From: Desulfovibrio sp. JY
Lineage (GTDB): Bacteria; Desulfobacterota; Desulfovibrionia; Desulfovibrionales; Desulfovibrionaceae
Reading direction: 5' to 3'
DNA length: 64,000 nucleotides
NCBI GenBank assembly: GCA_021730285.1
Contig: CP082962.1
Coordinates: 2,108,001 to 2,172,000 of the forward strand
The notes under the pieces are model-generated. The model made no database searches and was not told the DNA's origin. It saw nothing but the letters and a program-made list of their open reading frames with translations. The translations under genes were made by a program, and so were the position numbers. Each line of letters opens with the position of its first letter. Within the stretch, counting starts at the first letter, position 1. Shown piece by piece: positions 17,031 through 27,734 of this stretch.

Positions 17031-17252
17031 TCACACACGCGTGCGCAGGATGGCGCCGAGGCCCGTTTCGAGGATAGGGCCGGTGGTGATGGCGTGGGGC
17101 GTGTCGTCGGGCACGTTGGAGCCCATGGACGGGGAGAGGCGTTCGATGGCGGCGTGGTCGTTGGCCAACTGCGCCACCATGTCGGCGGTGGAGCTGCCGT
17201 CGTAGCGGGTCAGGTAGGCGGCCCGTTCCCACATGCGGTCCGATATGGACAT
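17031..17252 (-). CDS. Small hypothetical protein
   Basis: 73 residues, MSISDRMWERAAYLTRYDGS..., soluble and without Cys clusters; its centre has DMVAQLANDHAAIERLSP, probably helical. I recognise no family. Start choice: GGGAG seven bases before ATG 17252; the frame is open further upstream but that part covers an obvious untranslated region. It ends beside a class A hairpin. Confidence 0.6.
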   Translation of the reverse strand: MSISDRMWERAAYLTRYDGSSTADMVAQLANDHAAIERLSPSMGSNVPDDTPHAITTGPILETGLGAILRTRV

Positions 17253-17464
17253 GGTTTTCTCCCGGATGGTCTTGGTTGCTACATAACGCGCCTTTCCCCC
17301 CCGGGCAAGGGATTGTCGACATATCGGCGATGTGGGCAACAAGTGTAACCGGGGTGTGCAAGATATGAAATGCCGGGTGGCCGAGGGCGCTGCCGCATCG
17401 GACTGTCATGCGGATTGAGTTGTAAAAACGGCCTGTTAGGGGTTTTGATTTCGGACGGGCATGG

Positions 17465-17482
17465 TTGGCATGGTTCTGGCTT
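17465..17482 (+). promoter_or_regulatory. Sigma-54 (-24/-12) promoter candidate
   Basis: TTGGCATGGTTCTGGCTT has the invariant GG and GC with exactly ten bases between them. TGGCATG fits the -24 element fully and TGGCT fits the -12 element with one mismatch. The predicted transcript start near 17491 is about 28 bases before the gene at 17519. Confidence 0.5.
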
Positions 17483-17518
17483 GTAACAAGAAAACCAGAA
17501 TCACACAGGAGGTACGCC

Positions 17519-17878
17519 ATGAAGCGTCTTCTGAGCATCCTCGCCCTGACCTGTTCCCTGGTCGTCGCCGCCGGCACCGCTTCCGCCCTGACCGTGGCCG
17601 GACCGGGGTTCGCCGTAAGCGTTCCGCTCTACGTCGGCGTTGCCCCTGCCCCGGTCTATGTGGCGCCGCCCCCGCCGCCTGTCTATGTGGCTCCGCCGCC
17701 TGTCTACGTGGCTCCGGCCTATGTGCCGCCCCCGGTATGGGTGGGACCGGCCTATGTGCCGCCGCCGGTATGGGGCGCGCCGCGTCCGTACCGGGCACGG
17801 CCGCGTCCGGTGGCCGTGATGCCGCCGGTTGGTCCCCGGCCCTTCGGCCCCGGGCCTGTTGGTCCGCGTCCTCGCTAG
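17519..17878 (+). CDS. Secreted Pro/Val/Tyr-repeat protein
   Basis: 119 residues with a Sec signal peptide (MKRLLSILALTCSLVVAAGTASA). The mature chain is low complexity: tandem units of the type PPPVYVAP, PAYVPPPVWVGP, then a Pro/Arg/Gly-rich tail. There are no Cys residues. Such proteins resemble small periplasmic or surface YXPPP/VYVAP proteins of proteobacteria with no settled function; a structural or cell-wall-associated role is possible. The ribosome site AGGAGG is strong and a sigma-54-like promoter lies 37 bases upstream. A near-perfect terminator follows. Confidence 0.75.
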   Translation: MKRLLSILALTCSLVVAAGTASALTVAGPGFAVSVPLYVGVAPAPVYVAPPPPPVYVAPPPVYVAPAYVPPPVWVGPAYVPPPVWGAPRPYRARPRPVAVMPPVGPRPFGPGPVGPRPR

Positions 17879-17901
17879 GGCGGCAGGTAGTCTGTAATGG
17901 A

Positions 17902-17936
17902 AAAAACGCGCGGTCGAGTTTTCGGCCGCGCGTTTT
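17902..17936. terminator. Bidirectional rho-independent terminator
   Basis: AAAACGCGCGG and CCGCGCGTTTT form the stem, with A and T runs on either side, between the ends of the convergent genes at 17878 and 17941. Confidence 0.85.
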
Positions 17937-17940
17937 CTTT

Positions 17941-20343
17941 TCAGATGCCTTCGGCCCGGGCCATCGCTTCCCGGGCTTCCCCGTCCCGTCCCTGGGCGGT
18001 AAGGGCGCGGGCCAGCGCCTGCCAGAATTCCGTCCGCTCGGGCCGCAGGGCCACGGCTTGCCGGGCCATGGCCTCGGCGATGGCCGGGTCCTGGCCCTCC
18101 TTGAGGTAGAGCCGGGCCATGAGGTGGAGCGACACCGCGTCCTTGGGGTCGTGGAGCAGGGCCTGATGCAGGTATTCCCGGGCTTCCTCGTTGCGGCCGC
18201 GCTTGAAGGCCAGCCGGGCCAGGTGGCGCAGGGTCTGGGGCGCGCCGCCCGGGGCGGCCATGGCCCGCTTGTAGTATTTGAGCGCCGGGGCGAAGCGCTT
18301 GTCCTCCTCGGCCATGCGCCCGAGCCGCAGCAGGCTGTAGACATGTCCGGGATTGGCCCGCAGGCATTTCTGGAAGGCCTTGCGGGCATCGGCGTTTTCG
18401 CCCAGCCGGCGGCAGACGCAGCCGAGGTTGTACAGGGCCATGGTGTTCTTGGCGTCGCGGGCGATGACCCGGTCGAATTCGCAGCGCGCCTTGTCCAGCC
18501 GGCCGAGCCGGGCCAGGCAGATGCCGAGCGAGTTGCGGGCCAGGGTGTTGGTCTCGTCGGCCAAAAGCGCCTGCTTGTACTCTTCCATGGCCGCGTAGAT
18601 GTCGCCCATGGTGAAGTGCCGGTCGCCGCTGACGGTCAGCGACAAGGTGTCGAAGACGGCCGTCTTGGGGCCGGTCGGCAGGAGCAGGGCGTGGTCCAGG
18701 GCCTTGCGGCAGTTTTCCGGCACGTCGGCCCGGGTGTAGTTGAGAAACGGATAGCCGGCCACGCCCACGGCCGCCGTGCCGCCGAGGCGTTCGCCAAGGC
18801 CGGCCAGCACGGCTTCGGCGGCCTCGGCCAGCCCGGCCGGATCGCGGTCGGGCAGGTAGAAGACGAGCTTGGACGAGCTGAACCGGCCGCCCACGGCGGT
18901 CTGGCCGAAATGGGTCCGGCACACGGCTGCCGCCTCGGCCACGTCCGCCTCGGCCGGACGCCCGGCGCGCGGTTCGGACGACGGGTCGGGCAAAAGCACC
19001 AGGGCCATGGAAAACGTCTGGCGTTTCTCGCGGTCGGCGGTGGTCTGGCGCAGGAAATCCGCATGGGGGAAAAGGCCGGTGGCCGGATCTTTCTTGGGCG
19101 GGCCGTCCGGCGCGCAGGCATGGGAAGCCTCGTCGGATTCCGCCGCGAGCAGCAGCCGGTCCCCGGGCTCGATGGCCCAGCCCGGATCGTTGCACTGGAG
19201 CGTCTCGGCGAAGGCCAGATCCTCGCCCACTTCCAGCAGGGCGATTTCGCCCTTGATCATGGTGGGGGAGCGGCCGGAGACGCGTTCGCCGTCGGATCTG
19301 CGGATGTCGTGGGCGCCTTCGTGGCGCGGCGACCAGACCAGGAAGCGTTGCCCGGCTTCGGCGTCCACGAAGCGGCCGAGGCTTATGGCATAGCGCGACA
19401 GGGGCAGCGCCTCGAGCACCACGCCGCCCTCGGCCAGGATGCGGTGAAAGGCCATGGCCTGGTTGCGGCCGAGATCCTTGGCCACGGCCAGGGCTTTTTT
19501 GGCCTTGCGCAAAAGCACCCGGGCCTGTTCGGCCGGCGGGGCCACGAACTGGCCGCCGCGCATGTCCTGGGGATAGGCCACGCAGCCGGCGCTGGCCGTG
19601 ATGGCGTGGCTTTCCCCGGTGGCTGGCGTCTCGAAGGTCAGGCGCGAGACCTCCCGCACGATGCCTTCGGCCGCCTCCCGGCAGCGCGAGGCCGTGGCCC
19701 CGGGCAAAAAAAGCCCGAAAAGGTCGTCGTGAAGCCGGGCGGCCAGCCCGCCTTCGGGGCACAGGCGGCGCAGCAGCGCGCCGGCTTCGGCCAGATCGCC
19801 CTCGGCCGCGACAAAGCCGTGCCGGGCGGCCAGCCGGCTGAAATGGTCCACATCGAGGACCACGAGCCCGAATCCGCCCCGAAGCCCGGTGAGCCCGGGA
19901 TCGACCAGGCTGGCCGAGCCCGGTAGGATGCGGTCCTGGACCAGCTCGATTTCCCGGGTGACGGCCGCGATCAGGGCATCGGCGTTGGCCAGGCCCGTCA
20001 GCGCGTCGCTTGTGGCGGCCCGGGTCAGCCGGATTTCCTCCAGGGCCATGGCCGCGATGCGGGGCAGAAGCGCCAGCATGGTGCGCGGCGCGCCAAGGCC
20101 CGCTCCCCGGGCCACGAACACGCCAAGCAGCCTGCCCGCCCCGGCCAGGGGAATGAGCACCTTGCGTTCCGCCGGCAGATGCACGGCCTGGTCGTGGCCC
20201 GGGCCGAAGCCGGCGAGCAGGCCGTCGTCGTCGCGGGGAAAAAAGAGGCTGTGGGTTTTGAAGGAAAGAAACCGGGCGAAGACGTCCCGGAGAAACTGTT
20301 CGTTTGCGATGAGGTCACGCTGCGTGACGGATGCCGCCGGCAT
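17941..20343 (-). CDS. Tandem degenerate GGDEF / TPR protein
   Basis: 800 residues, soluble. The N-terminal 150 residues resemble a GAF-like sensor. A GGDEF-type domain follows at about 155-300 (SDALTGLANADALI, VVLDVDHFSRLAARHG), but its signature is LHDDLF instead of GGDEF. A second GGDEF-like domain lies at about 390-510 (DPATGLFPHADFLRQ, FSSSKLVFYLP), also lacking the signature. The C-terminal 270 residues are TPR repeats (NTLARNSLGICLARLGRLDKA, NTMALYNLGCVCRRLGENADA and others). Active-site loss makes cyclic-di-GMP synthesis unlikely in both domains; a scaffold or nucleotide-sensing role fits better (inference). The start at 20343 follows AAGGGAG. It ends at the shared terminator 17902-17936. 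Confidence 0.8.
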   Translation of the reverse strand: MPAASVTQRDLIANEQFLRDVFARFLSFKTHSLFFPRDDDGLLAGFGPGHDQAVHLPAERKVLIPLAGAGRLLGVFVARGAGLGAPRTMLALLPRIAAMALEEIRLTRAATSDALTGLANADALIAAVTREIELVQDRILPGSASLVDPGLTGLRGGFGLVVLDVDHFSRLAARHGFVAAEGDLAEAGALLRRLCPEGGLAARLHDDLFGLFLPGATASRCREAAEGIVREVSRLTFETPATGESHAITASAGCVAYPQDMRGGQFVAPPAEQARVLLRKAKKALAVAKDLGRNQAMAFHRILAEGGVVLEALPLSRYAISLGRFVDAEAGQRFLVWSPRHEGAHDIRRSDGERVSGRSPTMIKGEIALLEVGEDLAFAETLQCNDPGWAIEPGDRLLLAAESDEASHACAPDGPPKKDPATGLFPHADFLRQTTADREKRQTFSMALVLLPDPSSEPRAGRPAEADVAEAAAVCRTHFGQTAVGGRFSSSKLVFYLPDRDPAGLAEAAEAVLAGLGERLGGTAAVGVAGYPFLNYTRADVPENCRKALDHALLLPTGPKTAVFDTLSLTVSGDRHFTMGDIYAAMEEYKQALLADETNTLARNSLGICLARLGRLDKARCEFDRVIARDAKNTMALYNLGCVCRRLGENADARKAFQKCLRANPGHVYSLLRLGRMAEEDKRFAPALKYYKRAMAAPGGAPQTLRHLARLAFKRGRNEEAREYLHQALLHDPKDAVSLHLMARLYLKEGQDPAIAEAMARQAVALRPERTEFWQALARALTAQGRDGEAREAMARAEGI

Positions 20344-20560
20344 TGCCGCTCCCTTGCTGACTGTCTGAATGGGGCTTTTCTCTACCGTTGACGCGGCGGG
20401 AAAACAAGCGCGGACCGGGCGGCCTGCGGCGTCCCCTTGACGGGGGGCGGCCGGAAACGGCACTGCTTGCCACAGGCGGCGTCCGGCACGCTGTGGCCGG
20501 GCGGTCATCCACGGCCACGGGCCGGCAGGCGCGGCAAATCGTATGGGAGGGTCATGCGGC

Positions 20561-21187
20561 ATGGACATCAAGACGTTTCCGATAGGTCCCCTGGAGACCA
20601 ACTGTTACCTCGCGGTCGCGGGGAGCGCGGCCATTGCCGTGGATGTCGGCGGCAAGCCGACGGCGGTAGCACAATTTCTCAAGGAAAAAGGGCTTTCCCT
20701 CGAGGCGGTGCTGCTCACCCACCTGCACTGCGACCACCTTTACGGCGTGGGCGAGCTGGCCGGGGCCTTTGGCGCGCCGGTTTTCGCCGGAGCCGCCGAC
20801 GCGCCGCTTCTGGAAACCGAACTGGGCCATGGCGGACTCATGGGCCTGCCCCAGGTGCCCGAATTTACCTACGAGCCCATCGCCCCCGGCGGGCGGACCC
20901 TGCTCGGCCAACCCTGCCGGGTGCTGGCCACCCCCGGCCATTCCCCGGGCAGCCTGTCCTATTATTTCCCCGAGGCCGGGGCGATTTTCGTCGGCGACCT
21001 GCTTTTTTACCGCTCCATCGGCCGCACCGATTTCGACGGCGGCGACTACGACCAGCTCATGACCTCGGTGCGCGAAAAGATTTTTGCCCTGCCGGCCGTC
21101 ACGGCCGTCTATCCCGGCCATGGCCCGGCAACGACCATCGGTGACGAGATGAAGCACAATCCGTTTTTTTCGGAGTACGCCCGGTGA
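20561..21187 (+). CDS. MBL-fold metallohydrolase (glyoxalase II-like)
   Basis: 208-residue cytoplasmic hydrolase of the metallo-beta-lactamase fold. Metal ligands: THLHCDH near 60-66, GHSPGS, GDLLF (bridging Asp) and YPGHGP near the end. The FPIGPLETNCYL opening is typical of the GloB-related group that cleaves thioesters or related compounds. The start at 20561 (MDIKTF) is preceded by GGGAGGG at nine bases; another in-frame ATG six codons upstream is less likely. Its stop overlaps the next start (GTGA), implying translational coupling to the flavoprotein gene. Confidence 0.88.
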   Translation: MDIKTFPIGPLETNCYLAVAGSAAIAVDVGGKPTAVAQFLKEKGLSLEAVLLTHLHCDHLYGVGELAGAFGAPVFAGAADAPLLETELGHGGLMGLPQVPEFTYEPIAPGGRTLLGQPCRVLATPGHSPGSLSYYFPEAGAIFVGDLLFYRSIGRTDFDGGDYDQLMTSVREKIFALPAVTAVYPGHGPATTIGDEMKHNPFFSEYAR

Positions 21188-21789
21188 CCTCCGGTCCCGC
21201 GGCTACGGTGTTTTTGTGCGGCCCCAGGGCCGGCGGCAATGCCGACGCGGCCGGGCGGGCCTTTGCCCGGGGGCTCTGGGATCAAGGCATCGCGGCCCAG
21301 GTCGTGGCCTTGCGCGACGAACGCATCGCCCCGTGCCGGGGCTGCGGCGCCTGTCTCGCTCCCGGTCACCGCTGCCCCCTGGATACGGAAGGCGACGCGG
21401 CCGAGGCGCTTTTCGCCCATGTCCGCGAATCTCCGATCCTGGCCTTTGCCGCGCCCATCTACTTTTACCACGTGCCGGCGCTTTTCAAGGCGTTCATCGA
21501 CCGGGCCCAGCGCCATTGGGCCGTGCGCTACGCCGCCGGGGCCGGCGAGGTCATGCCGCCCGTCCTGCCGGAGGTCCGCGTCCTGCTGGTTGCCGGCCGG
21601 CCCCGGGGCGAAAAGCTCTTTGCCGGGGCGCTGCTCACCCTCAAGTATTTTCTCTGGCCCTTTTACCGCACCCTGGCCGAACCGTGCCTGTTCCGGGGCT
21701 ATGACGCGCCGGGTGATCTGGCCGGCGACGTCGCCGCCGTGAAACAGGCGGTCGGGTACGGCCGGGATGCCGCCCATGGGGCTTTTTAG
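21184..21789 (+). CDS. Iron-sulfur flavoprotein-like (NADPH-dependent FMN reductase family)
   Basis: 201 residues, flavodoxin-like fold with FMN phosphate site near FLCGPRAGGNADAAG and an APIYFYHVPALFKAFIDR segment typical of the family. A compact cysteine motif C51-x2-C54-x2-C57-x6-C64 (PCRGCGACL...C) matches the arrangement that binds a 4Fe-4S cluster in archaeal and clostridial iron-sulfur flavoproteins, which pass electrons from ferredoxin to O2, peroxide or other acceptors. GTG start, overlapping the upstream stop. The next gene (ComF) begins 23 bases before this one ends. The physiological acceptor is unknown. Confidence 0.8.
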   Translation: MTSGPAATVFLCGPRAGGNADAAGRAFARGLWDQGIAAQVVALRDERIAPCRGCGACLAPGHRCPLDTEGDAAEALFAHVRESPILAFAAPIYFYHVPALFKAFIDRAQRHWAVRYAAGAGEVMPPVLPEVRVLLVAGRPRGEKLFAGALLTLKYFLWPFYRTLAEPCLFRGYDAPGDLAGDVAAVKQAVGYGRDAAHGAF

Positions 21790-22543
21790 GGCCGGGCTGC
21801 CGCGTCTGGCCGGCTGGCTCGCCCGGGCCATGCTGCTTGCCTGCGATCGGTGTCAGGCCTGTTCGGGCCTGCTGCCGGCCCGGGCCGGACCGCATCCGGT
21901 GTGTCCGTCGTGCGCCGTGAGCCTGGCCCCGCGCCTGGGCGGCTACTGCCCCCGGTGCGGCGAGCTTGCCGCCGATCCCGCCGCGCCGCCGCAGGTCTGC
22001 CCCGAATGCCTCCGCCAGGGCCGCTCGTGGGACGGTTTCGCCTTTCACGGCCCGTACGAGGGGCTTTTGCGGGACATGGTGCTGGGGTTCAAATTTCACG
22101 GCCGACTCGGCCAGGGCCGGATCCTGGCCGGACTGGTCGCCGACGCCTACACGCGCGCCGCCGCGCGCTGTGGCCCCGGGTCCATGGACCCGGCCGGGCC
22201 GGACATCATCGTGCCCGTGCCGCTTTACCCCAGACGCCTGGCCTGGCGCGGCTTCAACCAGAGCCTGGAACTGGCCCGGGAACTCTCGCGCCGGCTGGAC
22301 CGGCCCATCGTTACAAACGCCTTGGCCCGCATCCGCGACACCACGCCCCAAAGTCAGCTGCCCGGCGCCAAACGCCTGGGCAATATCCAGGGGGCCTTTG
22401 CCGCGATGCCGGAGATCGTCTCCGGCCGGGCCGCGCTGCTCGTCGACGACGTCATGACTACCGGAGCCACCGTGGAAACCGCCGCGCGCGCCTTGCTCCT
22501 GGCCGGGGCGACCCGCGTGGATGTGGTGGTGGTGGCGCGGTAG
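21767..22543 (+). CDS. comF: ComF family phosphoribosyltransferase-like protein
   Basis: 258 residues. N-terminal zinc-ribbon part with paired cysteines (CDRCQACSG, CPSC, CPRCGEL, CPEC) followed by a phosphoribosyltransferase domain with the PRPP loop LLVDDVMTTGATV (about 223-235) and PVPLYPRRLAWRGFNQS, the ComF signature. In transformable bacteria ComF helps bring single-stranded DNA across the membrane; elsewhere its role is unclear, and no other competence gene is in this window. It overlaps the flavoprotein gene by 23 bases. It is followed at 22561 by a paired repeat. Confidence 0.9.
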   Translation: MPPMGLFRAGLPRLAGWLARAMLLACDRCQACSGLLPARAGPHPVCPSCAVSLAPRLGGYCPRCGELAADPAAPPQVCPECLRQGRSWDGFAFHGPYEGLLRDMVLGFKFHGRLGQGRILAGLVADAYTRAAARCGPGSMDPAGPDIIVPVPLYPRRLAWRGFNQSLELARELSRRLDRPIVTNALARIRDTTPQSQLPGAKRLGNIQGAFAAMPEIVSGRAALLVDDVMTTGATVETAARALLLAGATRVDVVVVAR

Positions 22544-22560
22544 GGGGAGGGGAAGAGGGT

Positions 22561-22722
22561 GCGAGAGGGGAAACCCTTTAAAAAGGGTTCTCCCCTCTCG
22601 CGCTCTCCCCTTCCTAAAGTTTATAATTGGACAAGGGTGTTCGGTTAATACTGTATTATTATTGAAATTCTTTGGAAGGGGGGCCCGGGGGGAAACTTTT
22701 CTTCAGAAAAGTTTCCCCCCGG
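22561..22722. repeat. Paired palindromic repeat, A then B (BIME-like copy 2, intact)
   Basis: Class A hairpin 22561-22601 with tail CGCTCTCCCCTTCCTAAAG, AT-rich spacer of about 60 bases, flank TTCTTTGGAAGGGGGG, then class B hairpin 22685-22722. This is the cleanest intact unit and serves here as the reference for the interrupted ones. It lies between comF and the trehalose synthase gene, both on the plus strand. Confidence 0.9.
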
Positions 22723-22768
22723 TATGCCGCCTCTGCTAGACTCCATCTGGAAACGACAAGGAGTGTGC

Positions 22769-26071
<3,303 letters not shown>

Positions 26072-26084
26072 GGAGGAGAAGGAA

Positions 26085-26157
26085 CCGGGGGAGGGAACCC
26101 TTTTTTGAAAAAAAGGGTTCCCTCCCCCGGACCCCCACCCTCCCCAAAAACTTTAAA
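26085..26157. repeat. Class B palindromic repeat (long-stem variant)
   Basis: Hairpin 26085-26130 plus flank ACCCCCACCCTCCCCAAAAACTTT, nearly identical to 7946-8013. It follows the trehalose synthase stop by 14 bases. Confidence 0.85.
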
Positions 26158-26242
26158 GGGGGTTGATGGGGGAGGAATATCTTTTGAAATTTCGGGCAGT
26201 AAAATTCCCTATCCCTTCGCCCCGAAGGGGCGACGGCGTGGT

Positions 26243-26310
26243 GGCGGCGGAATTTGATTGGGACGAGCCTGCCGCGAAGCGGCGGCACCGTCCCGGCAAA
26301 TTCCGCCGCC
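26243..26310. other. Long three-tier hairpin (class D)
   Basis: Outer perfect 14-base stem GGCGGCGGAATTTG / CAAATTCCGCCGCC, middle stem GGGACG / CGTCCC, inner stem GCCGC-GAA-GCGGC. A structural analogue at 61821-61886 also sits between class B and class C repeats in a convergent intergenic region. Confidence 0.7.
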
Positions 26311-26368
26311 ATCTTCTCCACTCTCCGCCCTCCCGCCAAACCAGCCCCATCCCCGCCCGGCCAAAGCC

Positions 26369-26455
26369 GAGAAGGGGGGCCCGGGGGGCCCGTGGCCTCC
26401 CGGCGGAGTGCAGAGGCAGAGCCTCTGCCGGGGTCTGGGGCAGCGCCCCAGCCAG
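26369..26455. repeat. Class C palindromic repeat cluster
   Basis: Contains AAGGGGGGCCCGGGGGGCCC, then GCAGAGGCAGAGCCTCTGC and TGGGGCAGCGCCCCA, two short hairpins. Related clusters are at 35647-35740 and 61645-61733. The 26072-26476 gap holds no gene, only repeats of classes B, D and C. Confidence 0.75.
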
Positions 26456-26476
26456 CCTGCGTCCGCCTGCTCAGGC

Positions 26477-27613
26477 CTAGCCGCCAAGCGGCAGGCGGAC
26501 GCGGAACACGGTGCCGTCCTCGCGGGTGGAGGAGAAGTCCACCGCGCCGCCGAGGTAGCGTTCGGTGAGGAGTTTGATGCTGTAGGTGCCGAGTCCCCGG
26601 CCGAGTCCCTTGGTGGAAAACGAGCGGTTGAAGATGCGCATGCGCACGCTTTTGGGGATGACGGCGTCGTTTTGCACCCAGAATTCCACCCAGGTTTCGC
26701 CCGGGCGGCAACCGAGGCGCACGACGCCGCCCGGAGAGGTGGCTTCCAGGGCGTTTTTGATCATATTGCCGAGCACCCGGCGCAACAGCACCGGGTCCGA
26801 ATCGAAGGTCACCTGGGAGCACTCGTCGCACACCTCGATCCGTTTTCCCTTGGCCTGTTCCGAGTTCTGGAAGGTCGCTTCCACCACTTCCAGCATGTCG
26901 CAGGAGCGCAGGGTGGTGAAATTGGTTTCCAGCTCGTTGGTCTCGGCCGCGAGGAGCTGCTTCTGGTAAGTGATCTCGTCGGTCAGATGGGCCATGGCCC
27001 GGTGGATGAGCTGGGCGTCGGGGCGCAGGTCCTCGGGGACCTCTTCGACCAGAAATTCCATGAGTCCCTGGAGGCCGCCCACGGTGTTGAGCATGTCGTG
27101 GAAGAAGATGCGTTCCAGGCTGCGCCGCCGGTGCTCGTGGCTGACGTCGGTAATGGAGAAGATGATGAATTTTTCCGCGTCGAAGGCCAGGGGGGAGGAG
27201 GACACGCGCAGGTCGAGGGCCTCGATCTTGCCGCCGTCCTCGCGGTTGATGTTGCATTCCTGGATGTTTTCCCGGCCGGCCAGACCGAGCAGGATGGAGC
27301 GCACGGCCCCGCAGTGCACGCAGAATTCCCCGGTGCCGCAGCCGCCCGGGGCGCTGGCGGCGTGGACGCAGCGAAAGGCCTCGCCCGGCCGTTTGCCGAG
27401 CGCCTCGCGGATATCCGTCACCCCGATGGCGTCGGCGAATTTTCGGTTGCCGAAGACCACCTGGCGGCAGCGGTTGAGCACCATGGAGATGACCGGCATG
27501 GCGTCAAGGACGCCCGGGATCTCGTGGTTGGAGAGCACCGCGAATTGGCGGTGGACTTCCTCTGCGGCGGCGCGCTCGGCCGGGGCGAAACAGGTCGGGT
27601 CGGGGGCGGGCAT
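26477..27613 (-). CDS. PAS histidine kinase with Cys-rich PAS motif
   Basis: 378-residue soluble kinase. The PAS domain (about 20-150) contains C-x9-C-x5-C-x2-C (FRCVHAASAPGGCG...FCVHCG), then ERIFFHDMLNTVGGLQG with the phospho-acceptor His near 172, and an HATPase domain with N box NMIKNALEA and a G2-like GLGRGLGTYSIKLL. The cysteine set is seen in PAS proteins of sulfate reducers and probably binds a metal or cluster, or is a thiol redox switch (inference). A further CDECSQ lies before the ATP domain. No cognate receiver is adjacent. AGGAG before ATG 27613. Divergent from the Rad50-half gene. Confidence 0.85.
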   Translation of the reverse strand: MPAPDPTCFAPAERAAAEEVHRQFAVLSNHEIPGVLDAMPVISMVLNRCRQVVFGNRKFADAIGVTDIREALGKRPGEAFRCVHAASAPGGCGTGEFCVHCGAVRSILLGLAGRENIQECNINREDGGKIEALDLRVSSSPLAFDAEKFIIFSITDVSHEHRRRSLERIFFHDMLNTVGGLQGLMEFLVEEVPEDLRPDAQLIHRAMAHLTDEITYQKQLLAAETNELETNFTTLRSCDMLEVVEATFQNSEQAKGKRIEVCDECSQVTFDSDPVLLRRVLGNMIKNALEATSPGGVVRLGCRPGETWVEFWVQNDAVIPKSVRMRIFNRSFSTKGLGRGLGTYSIKLLTERYLGGAVDFSSTREDGTVFRVRLPLGG

Positions 27614-27734
27614 GGGCACTCCTGGCTGGTATGCTGCATCCGTATTGTAGGAAGATGGGGTCGAATGTAAAGCCCTGCCGCTCGCTCCTCCCGGGCCTTG
27701 AACAAACCGGCCGTATCTGCTCTTGTGGGCCGCT

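Noticed and set aside
17640-17780. Tandem repeats that at first look like a CRISPR or minisatellite array
   Set aside because: They are in-frame codons for PPPVYVAP-type residues; units differ in length and there are no spacers.
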